Part shown: positions 55,680-64,000 of the stretch, piece by piece
Layout: each line of letters starts with the position of its first letter
Position numbering within the stretch: position 1 is the stretch's first letter
Position numbers and translations under genes: made by a program
The notes under the pieces: model-generated
Databases searched by the model: none
What the model was told of the DNA's origin: nothing
Seen by the model: the letters and a program-made list of their open reading frames with translations, nothing else
Assembly (NCBI GenBank): GCA_947650285.1
Contig: CANTFL010000999.1
Span: 20,201-84,200 of the forward strand
Reading direction: 5' to 3'
Length of the DNA: 64,000 nucleotides
Source: Hyaloperonospora brassicae
Taxonomy: Eukaryota > Oomycota > Peronosporomycetes > Peronosporales > Peronosporaceae

Positions 55680-56550
55680 AAGAATTTATGTAGTTTTTCG
55701 TATATTGCCGAAAGATGTAGAAGATTTCACGAATCAATATCAGGTGGATAGGGTTGAATTGGGGATCCTGTAATGCTTGCAACACAATTTCCTACATCAG
55801 TTTCATAACATACGACAAGGAGGTGCCGAAATCAGTTGGAATGACCCATTAATAGTTTAGAGGCGACTCTCACTTAAGTGGATAATATTAAAGAATGCAA
55901 CTACAAAGTGAAATGTGTGGATTTCCAGACCAGAAAGAGCTTTGACGCAATCTGCGGTCGGACACCAAGCAACTCTCAGGTTACATGTAAAACCATTATC
56001 ATGGACCATATCTTGTCATCACCTCGATTTTTTTAATATAACACGGAAATGATGCCTCAGGTGACCTCGTTTTGGCGATGTGATCGCTAAGTCAAGTTCA
56101 TCCCGGACAGCCGAATCAGTCGCTATCAATTTGTGAACCTCATGCGAGCAAATCAATCCTTATAATCGTCAAACGAGGTTTATGTCTCATTTATCTGATT
56201 CGTGCAACTTGATCATTAAACAGATACAGCTTGTAACGATAGCATACATGCCACGAGCAAATGGGAAGGTCAATCGCACGGCTTAAAGACTGACGAGGTC
56301 GTTAAATATGCACGTCAGAAATGAATGTTAAATATTGCGGCGAATACGTAAAGAATGTCGATATCATTTGCACTGAACACCGCTGACGCTTGTGTACGGG
56401 GGAACACTTCTTTGTACTATTTCCACATCCAGGTTCCGCGATCGACATCGAAGGCTGTCTTATCATCAAAAAGAATCATAGAGTCGATGCGAAACCACGA
56501 ATATAAATATATCATACACGGCGATACTATCAGCGATCAAGCGAAGTAGT
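55680..56550 (+). pseudogene. Decayed Ty3/gypsy integrase
   Basis: A series of integrase-like blocks occurs in the right order. These are VKCVDFQTRKSFDAICGRTP (zinc-finger tail, about 55905-55970), TIIMDHILSSPRFF (start of the catalytic core, about 55990-56035), AKSSSSRTAESVAIN (about 56090-56135), TRFMSHLSDSCNLI with AYMPRANGKVNR (core helix, about 56175-56280) and ALNTADACVRGNTSLYYFH with VPRSTSKAVLSS (C-terminal part, about 56365-56470). Stops and shifts separate blocks, so it is dead. The catalytic acidic triad is not legible in full. Confidence 0.7.
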
Positions 56551-59500
56551 ATATATTCGCCGGAAGATCACGTCAATTAACGCAACGTTGACCACAAATC
56601 CTAGGATATCACGTACGATTATCATTTGTGTCTGAATATCGATTGAGTGGATTGAACATGCTCGAAATCTGACGCATATGAGGCATCGTTCATGCCGCGT
56701 TGCCCGGCCTGTGAAAACAATGACGTACGACTGGAGATGCGGGACTTTGTATCGTTTGTTGTTTATAGGCCTATCTTTTTAGCGTTAAAGCAAGCAAAAC
56801 GCTTTAGGAATGCCCTAATAGTCCCTTTGAATATTGACGAGGACAATCGCGTCGTTTTTGATGAAGTTTTTTAATTGGTGGGAAGTTGGGAGGGCAATCT
56901 GGACGCGGATGAAATTGAAGTGGAGAAGAATGTGACTGTACAATCTTTACAAAGTACACTCTACGGAAGAATACATGGATATTTTCTAGTGTATTTAAAA
57001 GACATAGCTATATGTCCTGGAGCGTCGAAGCCGACATGAACTGTGGAGATTTGCTGCAGGAAGTTTATCGTGATCGAGTGAGCAAGAACCGCTTCGAAGC
57101 GATGCAATCATATCAAGAGGGAGCCATTATTGAAATAAACGCAAGGTGTTGGAGCAGACAATATACGAAGATTTTGCATAGATGATAAGAGTGGACTAAT
57201 AATATTTGTATGGTGGTTAATGATCGTAAAGGAATGATTGCTATTGATAACCTAAAGAGAAAACTACTTTCATCGATATATTTATAAAGCATGGTGAAAG
57301 AATATCAAATTATAGAGTTGTTGCAATGACGAACCTATTGATTATGCGGGATAACAGGTATACGTAACATCGGCGATATCTTATGATCCGCAATGTCGGA
57401 TCGATATAAACTATACTACGATTCAGCAAAATTTGCTGTTGAAAACGCTGTATTTAGGTTTGATACATCGTCTCCTCACGCGGAAATCACTTCCGACTTG
57501 AAAGGAATTTGCATGAAGGAAGAGGAAACTTGGCAATGTATGCTGCATTGGTGCTTGACCATCTCTTTTAGGATACACTGAGGGATTATTTTTCAGTGGG
57601 AATTAAATCGATCGCCACGGTTTGCGCTTTTGCCAACCCAAAGAATCTGAATCCTTTTTTTAACCATAAACAAAGCGTGAGTTGACCTACTTACATAGTG
57701 CTTATCGGTGCGGGTCGTCATACTATAGAAAGAAGGTTACAAGCACGTCAAACCAGGCCGTACGAGAAGATTAGATGTACGCGACCTACCAGATTATGTT
57801 TTAAAGACTTTTTTATGAAATACCTTAATATTATCATAGTAACAATCCAAGCAGTCCTCTGCAATGTAGGAGGTGGATCATTCGTAATAACTTGCGCTAA
57901 ACCACATTACCTTTCGTTCTTGAATAAGGCTTAACATCAATCTGTAATAAAGTCCGCTGAGCTTGTTAAGATCCAACCATTGATGACTGTGACGCGACTT
58001 GAGCTTAAGCTCGGGGTATGCGATCGCGGTACCTTGTGATCTAGTTGCCGAAGAACCAGACAAATGGTAGATGTCTGCAGGCGGGATAGAATTACGTACG
58101 GGCTATACCGCTTTATCCGATATGCTTATTGCAACGTCAGAATAACTGAAGTATCCCTGCGAATTTCCATGTTCGGTAACATCTTGGCCCCTACGGGGTG
58201 TGAGAGAAAGGGGGGGGTCAGGTATAAAGACCGTATCAAATAATGGGCGCCTTCACGACAATTGGTGTGGAAGAAAAAATTGGCGGCGGTCAAGGGGGGG
58301 GGGTACCAGCCGACATGCGTCGACAAGTTGACGATCTTCGAGCCAGGGGGACCTGCGAGTGTTTGCTTCTCGAGATCGGACTATTATTTATCTCAAGAGG
58401 CTCACAGAGTTTTAACTTGACCATTTTTCTATCCTTTAGAAGATGTGGATCCCTTAAAAGTGAGGGAAGGTAGATGTTAAGTCTTCTCGGCAGTAGACCG
58501 GGCGACATTCTTGGAGTAATACGGTGCATATGGCATGGTGGGATCACGCGAGCACTTAAAACTAGGCTATAGGGACTCTAAGAGGCGTTAATCATGTCGA
58601 GTTGGACTTGTGGGTAGTCTATCCCGAAAATGAAAGTGGAGTTGAAGACTACCCATTCAGCAGTAGCTCGATGCGATCCCGCAAGGAATTTCATCTCGTA
58701 TGTCTTGAGAAATCCCAAAGGCCAAGCTCTCCAGCTGGACAGTGTCTGATCCAGAGGTACTTCGCGAATGATAATGGTTTAGTAAATGATATTGCAGTCC
58801 GCGCGCTTAGACGATTGATCATCCAGACATTTTCTGTGCTAGACTTGTAAGATATTACGGCTGTCATAATCATGGGAGGGTTGCTGCTGAAGTGGACGCA
58901 AGATTCTTGAAGTGACAACCCTTGATCTTGGTCTAGAGGAAAATATCAACTTTTCCGTCGCACTCGGCCTCGATCCGGTCGTTCGCTTCCTCTGTTGGAT
59001 AGGAACTATCTGTTTTTCACGAATATACAATTCTTGCGTTTTGTTGTAGCTCGGATCGCACTAAAAAATTTGAATCGCAAGTGCGTAATTTCCGAAGTCT
59101 GTTTGGGACGATTATTCGACGATTTCTTAATGCCGTCATGTTGCTTGACCGTACCTTAGTATGGCACAATATTTGATATATAAATAAAAGGATAATGGAC
59201 GCGCATATAGCAGCGGTGTAGTGATCGTAAGATCATGATCAAGTTGTTTATTTCGAAATATTTCTGGCGTAGCGGTTCTTTTATGCTGCGAGTTCGATCT
59301 TCGATCCCATTTGAAAATTCACTTTCGCTGATGCAGAGTCGCGGTCGAGTCGTACGAAGTCGCGCAGTTTCAGATCATTATGGACTCCATGCGAGCGCTG
59401 GTAAGAAGTGTCAATTCGCGCATACACTAAGGGCGGAGTAGTTGGTCGCGTACACGTCCAGGATCGGCCCTGGAGACGAAAACTCCATAGGGATTCTGCT

Positions 59501-60799
59501 CACATTGTTATTTTCATACACCGCCAAGGCGGTCAGAGGTGAGACAACAGTGTATTTCTGTTCCTTTACTATCAAACTCAGAGCGTCCAAAACCGCTAGA
59601 CTTGATTCTATCAGCGCTGAAGCTCCGCGATGGGTATCTCAGAACGTGATTTGTGGTCGGCTGCTTCATAAAAATAGATACCAGAGGATGTCGACGGAAT
59701 AAGCTGTTTTTCATGAAGAAAAATGAATGTGGTCGGATACCGTTTAATTACGAAGGAAAATCAGTACAACACTGAATACCAGCTTCTAGTGTAGAGAGCT
59801 ATTGTGGCAGATGTGATCAAAGCAATTTGGAAGTCGCGCGTGGTACAAATCGCTTAGATCGTGTGTTTAATTTTTACTAACAAAATATTATTGGCGGATG
59901 TGGCTGAGGACGAGGCTCGTGAGTAGTCTGTCTAGCGATAGGCAAATATTATCCTGAATACAATTACTTGTTAACGATGCAGTGGACACTGCTTCATGGA
60001 ACAGTACTTAAAACTAGATTTTAGCTGGATATCTTGGTGATGCCTTTATCCTTACATAACTTACACTTCACGAATTTTTACAGAAAACATCCTTGTTTCG
60101 ATTATATTATTGCGTAAAGGATTTGCCTTTCACGACTCGATGATGAGACGTGTACCGCTCGAGTCGATTGTTCTAAGTGATATCACGTGCGTAATTTGAT
60201 GAGATGTTGCGGACGCTGAATATCTATGCAAGTACTACTGACAACCGCATATCGGCATCGTACACGTCCTCTGTTGCGAGTTCGAAGATATGGTTAACCG
60301 TGATAACAACCGGAACTGATTATGACCGTCTCGTTTCGATCTTATCAATCAAGATATCTTTACGATTGACATCGAATACGCTATAATACCAAGAGTAGAA
60401 CAGTCCATAATATTCTACATTTTTTTCTGGGAACTACTCGCCTAATTTTCTTCTAGCTGTGGTATCGTTAGCTCAGCCACATCTTCTATGGTAAACGCTT
60501 TAGTCGACCTATATTTACTCTTATAGTGCTCAAGGAAAACAGTTAATTCTTCATCAGATGCTTCCAGCTAGGCAATCATGCTAGTACCGGTCGCCTAGAC
60601 TTTTTTAAATGGCGGACTTTTGGTGCTGCTTAAGTTTTAACACAGTTGTCTTCAGTTTGTGATACAGTATAGTAGTCAACTACACTTAAATCTTGTGAAT
60701 CTTTGCAAACGACCGAAATACAAGTGAGACCACTGCACTTACTCATTGATCATTTAAATACTTGTGGAAGCTCCAAATTGTCTATCAGAAGGCCGTCTG
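56551..60799. other. AT-rich sequence without recognisable genes
   Basis: Includes the 3' part of the gypsy element and then unrecognised sequence. A minus-strand reverse transcriptase and RNase H of the element whose protease is at 60800-61150 would be expected here, but I could not read one. A run of G's at about 58298-58306 is a simple-sequence stretch. No RNA gene was found. Confidence 0.4.
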
Positions 60800-61150
60800 A
60801 TGAATCCCAAGGCAGGCATCATCATTAATTGCTGCTTCTATCTAGTACATGGCTCGTACTCTTAAAATGAATGGGAGATCAAGTATACCATTGCATATTC
60901 CATCTTTATCCAGCACGATGTAATCATGATCGTACCTCTCATCTTCTAACGTGTAGTAAATAACCACTTCATGCCTATACAAGTAAGAATGAGTCTTTTA
61001 CAATTGGCACCGCCATAATCGCTGGAATATATCTCGCGCTCTACAACCTTAAGCCTACGATTCTCTAGTGTTTGGTGAAGATCAAGAGTATTCAACCCCC
61101 CGTAGTCAACTAGGGCGCGAAGTGACATGTGTTCGATCACTTCGAATATG
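60800..61150 (-). pseudogene. Ty3/gypsy aspartic protease remnant
   Basis: On the minus strand, LRALVDYGGLN with TLENRRLKVVERE is followed, in a shifted frame, by LEDERYDHDYIVLDKDGICNGILDLP, matching the flap-to-end region (D-(F/Y)-(I/V)-V-L-D-x-D, then I-L-G-x-P) of gypsy proteases. The active-site D-S/T-G triplet reads D-Y-G. It is therefore inactive. Gag zinc knuckles upstream (61.2-61.4 kb) are not convincing. Confidence 0.6.
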
Positions 61151-62050
61151 AGGTGGTCAGTATTATCGCATCACAAGGGTCAATAACAAACATAGATTTT
61201 GTGTCGGGAGCTTATATTGTAAACAGGTCTCCAAATTTTGCATTATTTTGGTGTATCAGCAGGGCGATCCGCCCCTTATGACCCGACCGTTCTTTGAAGA
61301 TCCGCCACGATTTTAACGATAACGCAATTTTCGTGTCGCGGGCCCTCCTTGTCTGAATGAACGTTCGATATTTGGATCCTGAAGATCGAGTTCTTGCGAT
61401 TCTACATAGGATATGTCTAACTATCCTGGAAAACTGATATAAAGTCCTATCCGGGGCGATAGGTACTCAATTGGCGGATTCTGTTTCAGGCTGATACTTT
61501 CTACTCCGAAACGGAAATCTTTTGGTCTGCCATATTCAGTTCTAGGCGAAACATATGGGTCTGGATGGGAACGCACGCAAGACCCTGCATGAACACCGTA
61601 AATTGGCGTGTGTTCATGAACTGACTAGGCCGTGATACAACTTTTAAGGTGGCTAGTGTAGTGAGTTTAAGCGTGCACTCGACCTTACCCTACCTTAGTA
61701 CGGAGATCGAATAGAGCCATAGATTTGGTCCTCAGCAGATCAAACGTAATTTTTAAACTGAGTCGAGAAGATGTAACTGGGCGCGCATCATGCGAGATGA
61801 CTGGCAAGACCTTGAGTAGACTATACACATAGCTGCGTGCTCCTGACGTCACGTACACGTGGCGAGGAAGCGAAACCGAAGAAAACAGAACAAGAAGTCT
61901 CTGTATGAGGAGAAGTAGAACTGTATTGAATATAGTTATGTTTCTTTCGTAAATCATCTTTTGTTTTAATCTAAATTTACTAAACTACCGTCTCCTATGT
62001 GGGTATCTTGCTCACCACCCATTGCGCGCGTTCAGCAGCGATTAATGGTT
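61151..62050. other. AT-rich repeat-derived sequence with LTR-like segment
   Basis: Nothing coding is seen. CTCACCACCCATTGCGCGCG at about 62013 matches a segment at 63309 (CTCACCATCCATTGCGCGT). Both are preceded by an AAGTAGAA(C/T)TGTAT-type sequence, so the same repeat unit occurs twice, about 1.3 kb apart. In the minus reading each contains an ATG shortly after a GC-rich stretch, which could be a retroelement gag start. Confidence 0.4.
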
Positions 62051-62052
62051 AA

Positions 62053-62179
62053 TTTGGTTGATCAACTTACATCAACCAAAGGTGGAGCACCCAAGAATAT
62101 TACCCTCGGGGGTACTATTCCACCAACATCACCTCTTCTCGAGTGATGTTGATTGAGTATTATCTAAATAGATAATACT
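62053..62179. repeat. Cluster of three short stem-loops
   Basis: Stem 1 has TTTGGTTGAT at 62053-62062 pairing with ATCAACCAAA at 62071-62080. Stem 2 has CAACATCAC at 62124-62132 pairing with GTGATGTTG at 62143-62151. Stem 3 has AGTATTATCTA at 62156-62166 pairing with TAGATAATACT at 62169-62179. They are adjacent and end-to-end, next to the repeated LTR-like segment at 62013. No function is evident. Confidence 0.55.
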
Positions 62180-62869
62180 TAAAAATTGAAACATTCGTAT
62201 CAATTATATGTAACGGACTTACTACGTTGCAGAAGACCTCTAATGACCCATATACATACCAGTCATGAAGCCGGAAGGTCAAGGTCAATTTTGGCACGTT
62301 CAGTCAAATAAGAATAGGCGAGTTTGATCTTTATATCCTTGCCGATCGTGCGACGATTTATTATGGAGTCTTCCCCAACCCGACGAATTATTATAAGAGA
62401 GAATATCCATAGACTTACTTCTACCTATATATGTCGACATTAAAGAAGCCGGTACGACGCGTGTGTGTCAACCGGTAGCAGCCACCTAGACATACTGCTG
62501 TATCAACAATTCTCTCATCAGCCTTGACTGTTGAGGACCCTGACAAGAAAGAAATATTAATTTTTCCGCTACGTGTCGAATTCATGCTGGCTGAATCCGG
62601 CCATCGCTACTTGCTGCTCGTCTCCTTACCGAGCAGCAACATAACGTTGACGGTAGTTTTGCCAGCGATTAAATTATTTCCTCGACCGCGCACATTCTGA
62701 ATCGCAGAAATTGGGCGTAGCCTTGATGCGTGGCAAATTTGTGCCCTTCTTTTTAGTCCATCAATTTCATGTTGGATGGAACGTACTTGGTCCTTGGACG
62801 GATTACGAAGAACTACCAGATGCAGCGGGACACCTGATGGAAAGCGAACATTTTGTAAAAAAAAGACTT

Positions 62870-63071
62870 GTATTAAAACGCGCGCCAGACACGTTTCGGC
62901 CCCCCGCCAGGGGCCTTGTCCGTGGCTTGTCAAAATACAAGTGAGAACTACCCAAGCTATATATTTGTGGTGCCTAATACAACTCATAGAGACCTAAAGA
63001 ACATTCCATATATGCCCTAGCGTAGGTTGAGTCTGTCGAGTCGATCCAAGTGCAATTTGCACTTCCAACAA
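62870..63071 (-). mobile_element. LTR 5' end, copy B (minus orientation)
   Basis: Read on the minus strand from 63071, this begins TGTTGGAAGTGCAAATTGCA, then GGATCGACTCGACAGACTC and ACCTACGCTAGGGCATA. It continues to GTATTAGGCACCAC near 62970, with a GC-rich block (GGCGGGGGGCCGAAACGTG) near 62920-62895. Copies A and C share these blocks. The TG start is an LTR hallmark, but the 3' end (CA) and a target duplication were not found. Confidence 0.65.
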
Positions 63072-64000
63072 CACCTTCCGCTTGTACCGATGCAGTACAA
63101 TTTACCTACGCTGACGATCCCCAAGGAAGGTACCTCAATCCACGTAAACTGTAATTTGTGGAGGAAGGCCTAATGTTTGAACCAAACACGTCGTAGAGGA
63201 GATAAAAGTAGAATTGTATCATAGATCTTGTTGTGTGTTCCGAAGATAATCCCATTTGATCTACCTTACACAACAATAAACTACAAACGTTAAAAGTAGC
63301 TACCCGCTCACCATCCATTGCGCGTCTAGCAGTGGTGATTCAGTTGGCTGAAGCAATTGCCCGTATCAACTAGTCGGTAAGGCGGTTACGATTACTACCT
63401 ACACAGGATATATCCCTACATTGTTTACTTAGCAGCCTGCATAAGAGAAAGAGAGAGAGTTCAGGCTGTCTAGTAGCCTTTACGGTTCACAATATTGCTG
63501 AAAAGTCTCTTGCCGCTTGATCACGCCTGCTCATGGTGTTTGCTACCATCCAGGGTTTTGCCGAGCACACGGCTGCTGAGGAACTCAGTTGCAAAACAAT
63601 TCCCGTTCCTACTCAGAAAGCATACATATCAGCGAAAATGATCAATTTTGACAGGGAGCCGCTAATGAGCCTTCATTTTTCGCCAGTCAGCCTTCACCTT
63701 ATACTTTGAACAAGTATTGGATTTGAAGGTTTCTAATTTCTAAAATTGTATTGTTGTACGTTTAAGAAATAACGTTTATACATATTGTATAATCTAGTCA
63801 ATCGGACCCGTGACAATCTTGTTTAAAAGGTATATGAAAGTTCTTTAACAGCTCACAGAAGAGCTGTTTGATTCTGTGGACGAGGCCCGTCACGTGCTTG
63901 ACGAGATAACACTACCGGAAGGCTATGTTAAGACTTTCAAAAGGCATCAAAAGGTGGGTAACCGCAAGGACTGTGAAGTTAAAGCAGTAGATCTGCAATA
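63072..64000. other. AT-rich sequence, right end of the window
   Basis: Contains the second copy of the LTR-like CTCACC...CATTGCGCG segment (63306-63345) and the minus-strand frame 63106-63318, which begins with a methionine in the repeat and may be a gag start but has no recognisable domain. Nothing else was recognised to the end of the window. Confidence 0.4.

Noticed and set aside
58200..58310. Poly-G runs (GGGGGGG at about 58210 and at 58298-58306).
   Set aside because: Simple-sequence runs in repeat-derived DNA; isolated runs do not make a four-tract G-quadruplex pattern.

Overview
The window looks like a piece of a filamentous oomycete nuclear genome, most likely Peronosporales (Phytophthora or a downy mildew). 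This is inferred from compact genes with few short introns (about 56-121 nt), GC-rich coding sequence set in AT-rich repeat-laden flanks, an oomycete-like initiator motif upstream of the mitochondrial L11 gene, and decayed Ty3/gypsy and Ty1/copia retroelements resembling oomycete families. The species cannot be named from the sequence.

Layout. 1-21.6 kb is a gene-poor, AT-rich left arm. It holds tandem repeats (about 0.72-0.84 and 6.78-6.95 kb), two hairpins (10.0 and 14.1 kb), a decayed copia gag-protease on the minus strand (10.9-11.6 kb), two copies of an LTR end (10.4 and 12.0 kb) and a gypsy integrase zinc-finger remnant (12.7 kb). One gene follows, TSR3 (21.6-22.9 kb, two exons). Next comes a decayed minus-strand gypsy element (24.1-26.3 kb) with reverse transcriptase, RNase H and integrase remnants in the expected order.

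The gene island spans 27.9-46.9 kb. In order it contains methylmalonate-semialdehyde dehydrogenase (four exons, +), a long-tailed MFS transporter (+), a PHD-finger nuclear protein with two copies of a CxCC...H module (-), mitochondrial ribosomal protein uL11m (+), an AGC kinase with an N-terminal Arb2/FAM172-like domain (-), a secreted Ser-rich eight-cysteine protein with a GPI-anchor-like C-terminus (+), a FIT-like lipid-droplet membrane protein (-) and a divergent actin (+). Several neighbours are divergent and probably share promoters. FIT and actin are only about 165 bp apart and uL11m/PHD about 515 bp apart. The genes do not form an obvious pathway; most are housekeeping or signalling functions.

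46.9-64 kb is a second AT-rich repeat arm. It has a decayed copia element (+, 47.9-48.9 kb), a decayed gypsy integrase (+, 55.7-56.5 kb), a gypsy aspartic-protease remnant (-, 60.8-61.1 kb), a third copy of the LTR end (63.07 kb) and two near-perfect short-loop palindromes (48.07 and 50.20 kb). No intact gene is seen in either arm.

No clearly new multi-gene system was found. The best candidates for something undescribed are the Arb2-AGC kinase fusion (whose Arb2 part lacks the expected nucleophile serine), the PHD protein with a duplicated CxCC module, the small secreted eight-cysteine protein, and the set of short-loop foldback palindromes inside decaying retroelements. No tRNA, rRNA or CRISPR was recognised. 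All family assignments were made by eye from motifs.
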